Positions 17,217 through 25,699 of a stretch of DNA of 52,463 nucleotides are shown here, piece after piece. The position numbers and the translations under genes were made by a program. Below the pieces are notes generated by a model. It had not been told where the DNA came from. It worked only from the letters and a program-made list of their open reading frames with translations, and did not search any database. This DNA comes from Micromonospora sp. CB01531 (GTDB lineage: Bacteria > Actinomycetota > Actinomycetes > Mycobacteriales > Micromonosporaceae), in NCBI RefSeq assembly GCF_001905095.1, contig NZ_LWLS01000097.1:1-52463 (forward strand), read 5' to 3'. The number at the start of each line of letters is the position of its first letter. Within the stretch, counting starts at the first letter, position 1.

Positions 17217-17903
17217 CTACTCGAGCGACAGCACCTTCCCGTGCTCCCAACGGTAGTCACGGTGCTTGCTCGTGCTGAGCGAGAGGTGCACGAGCGACTC
17301 ACACCACTTGACCGCGGTCGTGAGAGGGTCGACGACCGGGACACAACACTGTCGGGTGAGCGCCTCCTGGACGGCGAGCATCTCCGCACCCGCGAGCAGC
17401 ACGACATCCGCGCCCTCGGCGAGGAGTGCCTCGGCGCCCCCCACGAACGCCTCCGGCTCGGCCGGAGATGCTCCCGGCACCACCCGCACACCGTGCAGCC
17501 GTGACGATAGGCCCATGGCCCTGACGCTTTCCCGGATCGGGCCGACTGCCTGCTCGGACGTGGCGAGGATGCCGACGTCAGTGCCGAGGAGGCAGGCCGC
17601 CATCATCCCGGCCTCCGTGATGTCCACCACCGGGACGTCCATGAGCTGCCGCGCGCCCTCGCGCCCGTGCTCGCCGAAGCCGACCATGACCACGCCGTCG
17701 CACTGCCCCCGAAAGCGGGACATAACCTGCAGGCTGGCCGCAGCACTGACGAAGCTGTCGTAGAAGCCGACGACGCGTTCCGCACCGAACTCGGGAGTCG
17801 CCACCGTGATGCTGGTGGTCGGCGCGGCCACGGACGTGGCGACCGCCTGGAGGCGGTCGCTGACCGTCGTCGACGTGTTGCAGTTGACGAGCAGCAGGCG
17901 CAT
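17217..17903 (-). CDS. Asp/Glu/hydantoin racemase-fold protein lacking both catalytic cysteines (228 aa, locus A)
   Basis: The start MRLLLVNCNTSTTVS and the length fit the Asp/Glu/hydantoin racemase superfamily, whose members use two Cys as acid and base. Here the first Cys position is Gly75 (VVMVGFGEHG) and the second is Ala171 (VVLLAGAEM). Cofactor-free two-base racemisation is therefore impossible; a lyase, isomerase or binding role is more likely. It is the last gene of locus A. ATG 17903 is chosen by family fit; a GTG at 17924 overlapping the upstream stop is an alternative. The locus B paralogue at 38905-39705 keeps the second Cys. Confidence 0.78.
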   Translation of the reverse strand: MRLLLVNCNTSTTVSDRLQAVATSVAAPTTSITVATPEFGAERVVGFYDSFVSAAASLQVMSRFRGQCDGVVMVGFGEHGREGARQLMDVPVVDITEAGMMAACLLGTDVGILATSEQAVGPIRESVRAMGLSSRLHGVRVVPGASPAEPEAFVGGAEALLAEGADVVLLAGAEMLAVQEALTRQCCVPVVDPLTTAVKWCESLVHLSLSTSKHRDYRWEHGKVLSLE

Positions 17904-17916
17904 CGCCGGCCCGTCG

Positions 17917-19044
17917 TCAGCCACGGTCGGCAGCCCGCGCGGCGCGGACCTCGTCCGGCCCCACTAATGCGATGCCCTGGCGCTCGCAGACGCCGCGGAC
18001 GTAGGCCAACGACTCGTCGACCCAGGCCCAGCACTCCTCCTCGCCCCACGGGCGCCTGTCGAACTCGTCGAATCCGAGCACCTCGCCCGCGTCCACCCGG
18101 TCGCTGAAGGCGTTGCCCAGTCGGATGTACTCGGTCCGCTCCTCGTCGGTGAGGTCCGGGTGTGCCGCCCGCCACACGGGGTCGTACAGCTCGACCCGGC
18201 TGCGCACGTCCTGGCTCGCCAGCTCGGGGAAGGTGAGCTCGGGCGTGCGGACGAAGGCAACCTCCAGCGAGAGGGTGAGGTCGGGGTTGTGCTCGGCGAG
18301 GATCGGGAGGATCACGTCGAGGTCCACCAGGCCCTGGCCGTTGGGACGCGACTGGTACTTGAACCCGTCGTGGCTGCGCACCAGGACGGCGTCCTTGATG
18401 TGCGTCTGCCGCACGTAGGGCGCGACCCGGCGGGCGGTCATCTCCGGCACCTCGCCGCGCTGCAGGGGGTTCGCCGTGTCGTAGGTGATGCCGACGACGT
18501 CAGCGCCCACCGCCTCGATCAGCCGCACGAGCTCGAAGGACGAGATCTCCTCGTGGGTCTCGAGGTTGATGTGCACCCCGGCGTCGCGGGCGATCGGCGC
18601 CAGCCGGTTCAGGAGGCGCTCGATGCCCTCGAGCTGCTCGGGCCACGGCACGTCGGTCCGGAACCGGTCGTACATGTGGTATCCCGGGAACGCCTTGATG
18701 CCACCAGTGGCTGACCAGAGCTCGAGGACGCCCATCTGCGACGCCGCCTCGATGATCCGCCGGAAGCCCAACAGCGTGTCGCCGTCGCCCAGCGCGCGGA
18801 TCTCCGGGCTCTCGGCCAGGGCATACGGATTGGTCTTGCCGAGGCCGGCCTCGAGGTAGAGCCCGAGGTCCGCGGCACAGTCCCGCACCTCGGCGAGGTA
18901 GCCGGGGTCGAGCGTGGGGCTCAGGTGCAGCATCGACCGGAAGTAGAGGCCGTGCAGGCCTCGGTCCGACGCCTGCTGCAGCTGCTCCACCGGGGTGAGC
19001 CGTCCAGCACCGGGCAGCTTGAGTGCGTCACTGCCGAGTCTCAT
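17917..19044 (-). CDS. Xylose-isomerase-like TIM-barrel protein (sugar phosphate isomerase/epimerase family, 375 aa)
   Basis: This fold isomerises or epimerises sugars and keto-acids, or cleaves related substrates, with a divalent metal. Expected metal ligands are visible: E162 in INLETHEE, D189 in ITYDTANP, H215 in RQTHIKD and E261 in LSLEVAF. The N-terminus MRLGSDALKLPGAGRLTPVE is shared with a 40-codon remnant in locus B (39760-39882). It is about 80 residues longer than typical members, with a C-terminal helical extension (WGEEECWAWVDESLAYVRGV). It lies 52 nt after the MalY-like gene and its stop region adjoins the racemase-fold gene. Substrate unknown. Confidence 0.8.
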   Translation of the reverse strand: MRLGSDALKLPGAGRLTPVEQLQQASDRGLHGLYFRSMLHLSPTLDPGYLAEVRDCAADLGLYLEAGLGKTNPYALAESPEIRALGDGDTLLGFRRIIEAASQMGVLELWSATGGIKAFPGYHMYDRFRTDVPWPEQLEGIERLLNRLAPIARDAGVHINLETHEEISSFELVRLIEAVGADVVGITYDTANPLQRGEVPEMTARRVAPYVRQTHIKDAVLVRSHDGFKYQSRPNGQGLVDLDVILPILAEHNPDLTLSLEVAFVRTPELTFPELASQDVRSRVELYDPVWRAAHPDLTDEERTEYIRLGNAFSDRVDAGEVLGFDEFDRRPWGEEECWAWVDESLAYVRGVCERQGIALVGPDEVRAARAADRG

Positions 19045-19096
19045 TGTCGTCGTCCTTTCAGAAGCAGATCAGGGCAGGCCCGCCGGCGGGCCAGAG

Positions 19097-20284
19097 TCAC
19101 GAGAGGGAAGCCGCCATCCGTTCGACCGCGGCCTCGACGAGGTCGGGATGGGTGCCGAAGTTGAGTCGCACGAAGCCCTCGCCACCGGCCACGAACTCCA
19201 GGCCGCTGCTCAGTGCCACGCGCGCGTGGTCAAGGAAGTACGCCGCCGGGTCGGGTCCGAGCCCCAGCCGGCGGCAGTCCACCCACGCCAGGAACGAGGC
19301 CTCCGGCCGGACCACCTCCGCGTCGGGAAGGTGGGTGGCCACCGCCTCGACCAACCGCTCGCGCGCCGCGCGCAGGTCGAGGACCAGGGCGTCGAGCCAG
19401 TCCTGCCCGTCGCGCAGGGCGCTGAGCTGCGCGACGACACCGAGGTGGCTGGCACCCCGGGACAGCGACAGGGGGAGCTGCTCGAGCGTGTCGACCGCGC
19501 CGGTCCCGGCGATCGCCACCGCCGCCTTGGCGCCGGCGATGTTCCAGGCCTTCGAGGCGGAGAAGAGGACGATGGCGTCGGAGTCCGGGGCGACGTCGAG
19601 GTATGACGTGTGGCCGGCTTCGGTGAGCGACAGGGGGCTGTGCACCTCGTCGGACACCACCCGCACCCCGAACCGGCGCGCCGCGGCGGCGAGCGCCTCG
19701 AGCTCGGCGCGGGTGTGCGCGACACCGGTGGGGTTGTGCGGGTTGCACAGCACGTAGACGCAGCTGCCGGCGGCCTGGGGCGCCGTGGCGAATGCGTCCT
19801 CGATCGCCGCGAGGTCGAGCCGCCAATTCGCTGCGAGGGGGACGGGACGGACCGTGCGACCCGCCTCGAGGGCGGCCTGGGCCAGTGGCCCGTAGACCGG
19901 GGTGCTGACGAGCACCTCACCGTCGCCCCGAAGCGTACGCAGCAGCTCGGTCAGGCCGGCCACGATGTTGGCCACGGTGCGTACCTGTTCACGAGCGATG
20001 TGGACGCCCCAGCGACCGGCGGCGTAGTCGACCACTGCGTCGACGTAGGGCTCGGCCCAGGCGTAGCCGATGTCTCCGGTGCGGATGACCGCCTCGAGCG
20101 CGCCCACGACGGGCCCGGGTGGCGCGGTGTCCATCTCCGCCACCCACAGGGGCAGCACGTCGGCCGGGTGGGCGCGCCACTTCACGCTCGTCCGCTCCGG
20201 GAGGGACGCCCGGTCGATCGACCAGAGCGGACGGTGCTGCCCGGTCCACGACCCCACAGGTACGGGCGACGGCTGCGCGGTCAC
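19097..20284 (-). CDS. MalY/PatB-type PLP-dependent aminotransferase or C-S lyase (395 aa)
   Basis: A fold-type I PLP enzyme. Group signatures are VKWRAHPADVLPLWVAEMD near residues 34-52, NPHNPTG at 181-187, SDEVHSPL at 211-218 and the PLP lysine K245 in SASKAWNIAG. MalY/PatB proteins cleave beta C-S bonds of cystathionine-like substrates or transaminate. The GTG start at 20284 overlaps the stop of the upstream ABC ATPase (GTGA), fixing it inside the import operon; the longer frame to 20485 is inside that ATPase. An imported substrate with an amino-acid-like side chain is a reasonable inference. Confidence 0.85.
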   Translation of the reverse strand: MTAQPSPVPVGSWTGQHRPLWSIDRASLPERTSVKWRAHPADVLPLWVAEMDTAPPGPVVGALEAVIRTGDIGYAWAEPYVDAVVDYAAGRWGVHIAREQVRTVANIVAGLTELLRTLRGDGEVLVSTPVYGPLAQAALEAGRTVRPVPLAANWRLDLAAIEDAFATAPQAAGSCVYVLCNPHNPTGVAHTRAELEALAAAARRFGVRVVSDEVHSPLSLTEAGHTSYLDVAPDSDAIVLFSASKAWNIAGAKAAVAIAGTGAVDTLEQLPLSLSRGASHLGVVAQLSALRDGQDWLDALVLDLRAARERLVEAVATHLPDAEVVRPEASFLAWVDCRRLGLGPDPAAYFLDHARVALSSGLEFVAGGEGFVRLNFGTHPDLVEAAVERMAASLS

Positions 20285-21126
20285 AACACCGCCTCGGTCT
20301 CGGCTCGGCGGGCCGATCGTTCCCACAGCCGGACCGCGAGGCGAGCCTGCGCCACCCCGGGGTCGGGCACCGGCACCGCCTCGAGCAGGGACTGGGTGTA
20401 GGCGTCCTGGGGGTGCTCGAGGATGGTGTCGGCGTCGCCGGACTCGACGATCCTGCCGGCGTTGAGCACGTGCACCGACGAGCACACCTGCTTGACCACC
20501 GCGAGGTTGTGGGCGACGAACAGCATCGACAGGTTGAGGTCTCGCTGCATGTCCACGAGCAGGCCGAGCACCTGCGCCTGCACCGAGACGTCCAGGGCCG
20601 ACACCGGCTCGTCACAGACGAGCAGCCGGGGCTTGACGGCGAGCGCTCGCGCGATGGCGATACGCTGACGCTGGCCTCCCGAGAACGACCCGGGGTACCG
20701 CGACAGGTCACGTGCGGCCAGGCCGACCATCTCCAGCAGCCGCGCGGCTTCGTCGCGTCGCTGGCCGGCACTGCCGTGCAGCCCGTGGACGACCATGCCC
20801 TCGCAGATGAGCTCCTCCACCAGCATGCGCGGGTTCAGGCTCGCCGTCGGGTCCTGGAACACCAGCTGGATGTCCTTGGACAGCTCACGCCGGTGGCTGA
20901 AGCCGGTTTTGTCGAGCGAGCGACCGTCGAAGAGGATCTCGCCGGAGTCGTAGGACTCCAGGCCCATGATGCACCGGATGATCGTCGTCTTGCCGCAGCC
21001 GGACTCGCCCACCAGCCCGGTGATCGTGCCCTCCTCCACCGTGAAGCTGACGTCGTCGAACGCCGTAAAGCGCTGCCGGCCACGTCCGAACGACTTGGAG
21101 AGGGATCGGACTTCGAGAATGGTCAT
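20281..21126 (-). CDS. Oligopeptide-type ABC transporter ATP-binding protein, DppF/OppF-like (281 aa)
   Basis: Walker A GESGCGKTT, the ABC signature FSGGQRQRIAIARAL and Walker B LLVCDEP are present, with H-loop FVAHNLAV. The pairing with a second ATPase and two permeases is the Opp/Dpp arrangement. It powers uptake of peptides, nickel or other small polar molecules. Start ATG 21126 overlaps the upstream ATPase stop by 4 nt and its own stop overlaps the MalY-like start. Confidence 0.92.
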   Translation of the reverse strand: MTILEVRSLSKSFGRGRQRFTAFDDVSFTVEEGTITGLVGESGCGKTTIIRCIMGLESYDSGEILFDGRSLDKTGFSHRRELSKDIQLVFQDPTASLNPRMLVEELICEGMVVHGLHGSAGQRRDEAARLLEMVGLAARDLSRYPGSFSGGQRQRIAIARALAVKPRLLVCDEPVSALDVSVQAQVLGLLVDMQRDLNLSMLFVAHNLAVVKQVCSSVHVLNAGRIVESGDADTILEHPQDAYTQSLLEAVPVPDPGVAQARLAVRLWERSARRAETEAVL

Positions 21127-22124
21127 TGCGCACTCCTGTCGGCCGGGTACAGGTGGCAGGCGACCAGGCCACCCGTGGCCAGGGGATTTTCACGGGGCAC
21201 CTCGACCTCGCACTGCTCCATCCGGTGGGGGCACCGGGGGTGGTAGGCACAGCCCGACGGGCGAGCGCCCGGGTGTGGCGGCACTCCGGGGATCCCGACC
21301 AGCCGCTGCATCTTCTGATCCAGACGAGGCACGGCCTCGATCAGCCCACGTGCGTAGGGATGCGCGGGCTCCGCGAACAACCTGCCCACGGCGTCGTCCT
21401 GGATCTTGCGCCCGGCGTACATGACCGCGACGCGCTCGGCGAAGCCGGCCACGATGCCCAGGTCGTGGGTGATGAGGATGACGGCGAGGTCGCGTTCCGT
21501 GGAGACCTCGTGCAGCAGGTCGATGACCTGCTCCTGCACCCGCACGTCCAGGGCGGTCGTCGGCTCGTCCGCGATGAGCAGGTCCGGCTCCGCGATGAGC
21601 GCCATCGCGAGAACGACGCGCTGGCGCATACCGCCGGAGAACTCGTGCGGGTACGCCCGCATCCGCTGCGCCGCCTTGGCCACGCCGAGCTCGCCGAGGA
21701 TCGCGATGGCCGCGCGCTCCGCCTCCGGGCGTCGCACGCCCCTGACGCGAAGCGGCTCGGTGACCTGCTCGCCGATGGTGCACAACGGGTTCAGGGCTCC
21801 CAGCGGGTCCTGGAACACCATGCCGACCTTCGACCCACGAAGGCGCTCCATCCGGCGTTCGGGCAGCCCGACGAGTTCGGTGCCGTCGACCTTGATGCTG
21901 CCGGACAGGTGGAAGCTGTCGTCCAGCCGCAGGATGGATCGGGCCATGACCGACTTGCCGGAGCCGGACTCGCCGACCACGGCCAGGCGCTCGCCGGAGC
22001 GCACCGACAGCGAGACGCCGTCGAGCAGCCGGATGCGACCGGCGGGCGTGTCCACGTCGACGCAGAGGTCGGAGACCTGCAGCGCCGGATCGGTGGACGT
22101 CGCGCTGAGCTGGTTCACTGTCAC
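21123..22124 (-). CDS. Oligopeptide-type ABC transporter ATP-binding protein, DppD/OppD-like (333 aa)
   Basis: Walker A GESGSGKSV, signature FSGGMRQRVVLAMAL, Walker B LLIADEPTTALD and H-loop LITHDLGI. The C-terminal oligopeptide/dipeptide domain holds the Cys-rich segment CAYHPRCPHRMEQC, which can bind a Fe-S cluster in some DppD proteins. GTG 22124 overlaps the upstream permease stop (GTGA) and is preferred over the long frame to 22385. It forms the NBD pair with the product of 20281-21126. Confidence 0.92.
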   Translation of the reverse strand: MTVNQLSATSTDPALQVSDLCVDVDTPAGRIRLLDGVSLSVRSGERLAVVGESGSGKSVMARSILRLDDSFHLSGSIKVDGTELVGLPERRMERLRGSKVGMVFQDPLGALNPLCTIGEQVTEPLRVRGVRRPEAERAAIAILGELGVAKAAQRMRAYPHEFSGGMRQRVVLAMALIAEPDLLIADEPTTALDVRVQEQVIDLLHEVSTERDLAVILITHDLGIVAGFAERVAVMYAGRKIQDDAVGRLFAEPAHPYARGLIEAVPRLDQKMQRLVGIPGVPPHPGARPSGCAYHPRCPHRMEQCEVEVPRENPLATGGLVACHLYPADRSAQ

Positions 22125-23029
22125 TGCGATCCTCCGCTTCGGGCCGCGTGCCGGCGCACCTCGGGGTTCAGCCGCAGCTGGAGGGACTCGCCCAGGAGCC
22201 CGAACGTGACGGCGGTGATCGTGATGGCCATGCCGGGCGTGAATGCCGCCCACCATGCCGTGGAGACGTACGCCTGGGCCGAGGCGATCATGGCGCCCCA
22301 CTCGACGCTCGGTGGTTGCGCACCGACGCCGAGGAAGGACAGGGCTCCCAGCACCAGGATGGTGTTGCCGACGTCTCCGGCCCACTTGACGATGAGGACG
22401 TCGAGCGAGTTCGGGATGACGTGCTTGAACATCAGCCTCCGGCGGGAGACGCCCAGGATGCGGGCCCCTTCGACGAATGGCAGGGTCATCGTCTCACGCA
22501 TGATCGTGCGCAGGAGCCGGGCGGTGTAGGGCCAGCCGGTGACGACCATGGCGATCATCGCCGACCGCAGGCTGGGCCCGAGCGCCGCAGACAGCGCCAG
22601 GCTCAGCACCATGGAGGGCACGGCCAGTCCGGCGTCGGTGATCCTCATCAGCACCTCGTCCACCACCGAGCCCCCGATCGTGGCCAGCGCGGCCACGAGG
22701 ACACCGATGATGGAGAAGCCCACGACCACGGCCATCGACCCGAGAATGCTGAGCCTCGCGCCGGCCAGGACCCGGGACAACACGTCGCGTCCCTGCTCGT
22801 CGGTGCCGAGCAGGTGCCCGCTGCCCGGAGGCAGCGAGGCGGCCGAGATGTTGGAGGCGAGGATGTCGTGCGGCGCGAGGTAGGGCCCCACCAGGGCCAG
22901 CAGGACCAGGCAGATGGCCATGATGCCCACCACCCGGTCGACACCGCGCACCTGCACGAGCCGCTTCAGGGGCCGGCGCCAGGGCCGGACGCGCGGTGCG
23001 GCGGCGGTTGCGGTTGCGGTTTGCGTCAT
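22121..23029 (-). CDS. Oligopeptide-type ABC transporter permease, DppC-like (302 aa)
   Basis: An integral membrane subunit with about six hydrophobic helices. The N-terminal GPYLAPHDILASNI and LLGTDEQGRDVLSRVLAGAR segment is the hallmark of DppC/OppC permeases. EGARILGVSRRRLMFKHVIP is the EAA loop that contacts the ATPases. Overlapping starts and stops on both sides place it in the five-gene importer. Confidence 0.93.
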   Translation of the reverse strand: MTQTATATAAAPRVRPWRRPLKRLVQVRGVDRVVGIMAICLVLLALVGPYLAPHDILASNISAASLPPGSGHLLGTDEQGRDVLSRVLAGARLSILGSMAVVVGFSIIGVLVAALATIGGSVVDEVLMRITDAGLAVPSMVLSLALSAALGPSLRSAMIAMVVTGWPYTARLLRTIMRETMTLPFVEGARILGVSRRRLMFKHVIPNSLDVLIVKWAGDVGNTILVLGALSFLGVGAQPPSVEWGAMIASAQAYVSTAWWAAFTPGMAITITAVTFGLLGESLQLRLNPEVRRHAARSGGSQ

Positions 23030-24054
23030 CGTCGGCCTCCGTTCTGGGCTGCTCGGACCCTTGGGTCACGCAGGGCCTGCAGCACGTCGACCAGCAGGCT
23101 GGCGAGCACCACGACCACACCCGTGACGAGGACTGCTCCGAGCAGTGCGTTGATGTCGGCGGAGCTGACGGCGTTGGTCAGGTACGACCCGAGTCCCGGC
23201 AGCGCGAAGATCGACTCCACGAGCACCGCGGAACCCACCATCATCCCGAACTGGACGCCGAGGATCGTGATGGCCGGCCCCACGGCATTCGGGAGCACGT
23301 GGTTGAGCACCAGGATCCGCCGAGGCACACCCTTGGCCCGAGCCACCGCGATGTGCTCCCGGGACAGGACCCGGATGATCTCGGTCCGCAGTGCGCGGAA
23401 CAGCTGGGCGCCGAACAGCACCGCCAGGACCGAGGCCGGCATGAGCAGGTGCTGGAAGGCGTCCCAGCCGGCGGCCAGACCGCCGGAGATCGTGGAGTCG
23501 ACCAGCATGAATCCGGTGTGGTGCTGGACCACGTACTGACGCGAGACCGCGCCCGAGATGGGCAGGATCTGCAGCTTGCCGGCCAGGATGAACTGGGCCA
23601 ACAGGGCCAACCAGAAGGTCGGGATCCCCGCTGCGAACACGGCGCTGGTCCGCAGCCCCGTGTCGACGTGGTGACCCTGCCGAAGCGCGGCGATCGTCGC
23701 GGTCGGCAGCGCTACCACCACCATGAGGAGGATGGCCAGCAGGACCAGCTCGAAGGTCGTGGGCAGCGCTGCTGCCAGACCGCTCGAGACCGGTGAGTGG
23801 GTCGAGATCGACACACCCAGGTCGCCTCGCACCATCCGCCCGAGGTACATGACGAACTGCATCACGACGGGCTTGTCGAGCCCCAGCCGTTCCCGTGCCG
23901 CGGCGATCTGGTCCGGGGTCGCGTTCTCCCCGACCGCAACCCGCGCGGGGTCACCCGGAACCAGCGTGCTGATGAAGAAGACGATGGCAGCCAGGGCGGT
24001 CAGCGTGACGACTCCCAGTGCAAGTCGCTTCGTGACGAGACGAACGATCCACAT
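23026..24054 (-). CDS. Oligopeptide-type ABC transporter permease, DppB-like (342 aa)
   Basis: The N-terminal membrane helix, the PGDPARVAVGENATPDQIAA periplasmic segment and GLDKPVVMQFVMYLGRMVRG are characteristic of DppB/OppB permeases. ARAKGVPRRILVLNHVLPNA is the cytoplasmic EAA loop, followed by FALPGLGSYLTNAV. It begins 11 nt after the binding-protein gene and overlaps the DppC-like gene by 4 nt. Confidence 0.93.
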   Translation of the reverse strand: MWIVRLVTKRLALGVVTLTALAAIVFFISTLVPGDPARVAVGENATPDQIAAARERLGLDKPVVMQFVMYLGRMVRGDLGVSISTHSPVSSGLAAALPTTFELVLLAILLMVVVALPTATIAALRQGHHVDTGLRTSAVFAAGIPTFWLALLAQFILAGKLQILPISGAVSRQYVVQHHTGFMLVDSTISGGLAAGWDAFQHLLMPASVLAVLFGAQLFRALRTEIIRVLSREHIAVARAKGVPRRILVLNHVLPNAVGPAITILGVQFGMMVGSAVLVESIFALPGLGSYLTNAVSSADINALLGAVLVTGVVVVLASLLVDVLQALRDPRVRAAQNGGRR

Positions 24055-24065
24055 GGCCGTACCCG

Positions 24066-25634
24066 TTACCCGAGTCGCAGGTCGCTGACCCGGATCGGCC
24101 GGGCGTCGGGGTTGAGGTGCACGCCTGAGATGCCGTCGCGGTAGCCCACGATCGAGTCCACGCTAAGCAGGTTCAGGACCGGGCGGTCCTTGAGAATCTG
24201 CGTCTCGGCCTTCGTGTAGAGGTCGCACCGGGCGGTGGTGTCCGCCGTCTTGGCCGCCTCGGCCAGCGTCGCGTCCACGGACACGTTGCTGTAGGCCGAC
24301 CGGTTCGTGGTGCCGATGTGGTCCGTCGTGTACTGCTGGAACAGCGCCGCACCCGGTTCCGGCATCGGCACACCCTCGAGGGCGAGCATCATCTGCGGGA
24401 TCTTCTTCGGGTCGCTGAGCTTCGCCAGGTAGTCGGGGAAGCCGATGGGAACGAGGTTGAGCTTCACCCCGATCTCGCGTAGGTTCGACTGGAAGAGCGT
24501 GGCCATCTCGGTCGCGAGCGGCACCACGGGCTGGAAGTTCAGGGTCAGCGTCAGGTTGCTGATTCCTGCATCCGCCAACACCTTGCGGGCCTCGTCGAGG
24601 TTCTGCTTGCGCTCCTCGCCTGCAGGCATGCAGGGCAGCGAGTTGGGCAGCAGGCCCTTGGAGATCTGGCCGTGTCCGCGACGGATGTTCTGGAGCGCGC
24701 CCTGGTAGTCGAACGCGAGCTGCAGCGCCTCACGGACCGCCGGGTTGGCCGTCGGGCCGTACTGGGAGTTCAGGTAGATGTAGTCCGAGCTCGGCGCCGT
24801 CAGGCTGTCCACCTTGGCCTTGGTGCCCTTGAGCGACTCGGCATCGGCCGCGTTGAGCCCGAAGGCCACGTCGATGCTGCCGTCGAGGAGGGACTGCTTC
24901 TGCGTCGCGCTCTGGTCGATGCGCTTGAAGACGACACCGCCCGCACGCTTGTCGTCGAAGCCCCAGTAGTCGGCGTAGCGGTCGAGCACGATGTCCCCGG
25001 AGGTCTGCTTCCCCTCCAGCGAGTACGGACCGGTGCCGGCCTCGTGGCTCTGCAGCCAGGCCTGTGCGTGGTCGGTGCCCTCGTTCGGCTTCACGATCTT
25101 CTCGCTCACGATGTACACGAGCGAGAGCCAGTCGAGGAAGATCGCGTTGGGCTTGGACAGGCGGATCGTGAAGTGCTGGTCGTCGCTGATCTCGACCGAC
25201 TCGTAGTCACTGAGGTAGCCAGCCACACCACTGCCGACCACGCGGTACCGCTCGATCGAGTACTTCACGTCGGCCGCCGTCAGCGGGCTGCCGTCGTGGA
25301 ACTTGACGCCCTTCCGCAGGTTGAACGAGATCGACTTCGCGTCCGGCGCGACCTTGTACTCCTCAGCCAGCTTTCCGGCCAGCTTGTTGGAGTCGTCGTG
25401 GGCCACGAGCGTCTCGTACATGTTCTGGATGACGTACCCGGTCTGGGTCCGCGTGGCGACCGGGTCGAGTGTGTCCAGCTGGCCGAAGTAGGCGACGACG
25501 AGGGAACTCTTCGCGGCATCGCCCGCCGCACCATTGCCCGGGCCACCGGCGGTGCAGGCGCTCAGGGTGCCGGCACCGACCAGGAGGCCGACGAGCGCGC
25601 GGCCGACCGTTCTGATCTTCGGAGTACTGCGCAT
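24066..25634 (-). CDS. ABC transporter substrate-binding lipoprotein, SBP family 5 (522 aa)
   Basis: The extracytoplasmic receptor of the locus A importer. A lipoprotein signal ends with the lipobox LSAC (LLVGAGTLSACTAGG). Family-5 features follow: TLDPVATRTQTGYVIQNMYE, LRKGVKFHDGSPLTAADVKY and YIYLNSQYGPTANPAVREAL. Such proteins bind peptides, but many relatives bind nickel chelates, sugars or aromatic compounds, so the ligand is open. AAGGAG sits 5 nt before ATG 25634, which decides this start over the one at 25682. Confidence 0.92.
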   Translation of the reverse strand: MRSTPKIRTVGRALVGLLVGAGTLSACTAGGPGNGAAGDAAKSSLVVAYFGQLDTLDPVATRTQTGYVIQNMYETLVAHDDSNKLAGKLAEEYKVAPDAKSISFNLRKGVKFHDGSPLTAADVKYSIERYRVVGSGVAGYLSDYESVEISDDQHFTIRLSKPNAIFLDWLSLVYIVSEKIVKPNEGTDHAQAWLQSHEAGTGPYSLEGKQTSGDIVLDRYADYWGFDDKRAGGVVFKRIDQSATQKQSLLDGSIDVAFGLNAADAESLKGTKAKVDSLTAPSSDYIYLNSQYGPTANPAVREALQLAFDYQGALQNIRRGHGQISKGLLPNSLPCMPAGEERKQNLDEARKVLADAGISNLTLTLNFQPVVPLATEMATLFQSNLREIGVKLNLVPIGFPDYLAKLSDPKKIPQMMLALEGVPMPEPGAALFQQYTTDHIGTTNRSAYSNVSVDATLAEAAKTADTTARCDLYTKAETQILKDRPVLNLLSVDSIVGYRDGISGVHLNPDARPIRVSDLRLG

Positions 25635-25699
25635 GGAAACTCCTTCTTGGAACTTCATGTTGTCGCCGCCCTGAGGGGGCATGGGGGGAGTACGACGGA

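Noticed and set aside
22125..22385. N-terminal extension of the DppD-like ATPase
   Set aside because: The extra 87 codons overlap the DppC-like permease out of frame and have no ATPase similarity; GTG 22124 overlaps the permease stop as in the other junctions.
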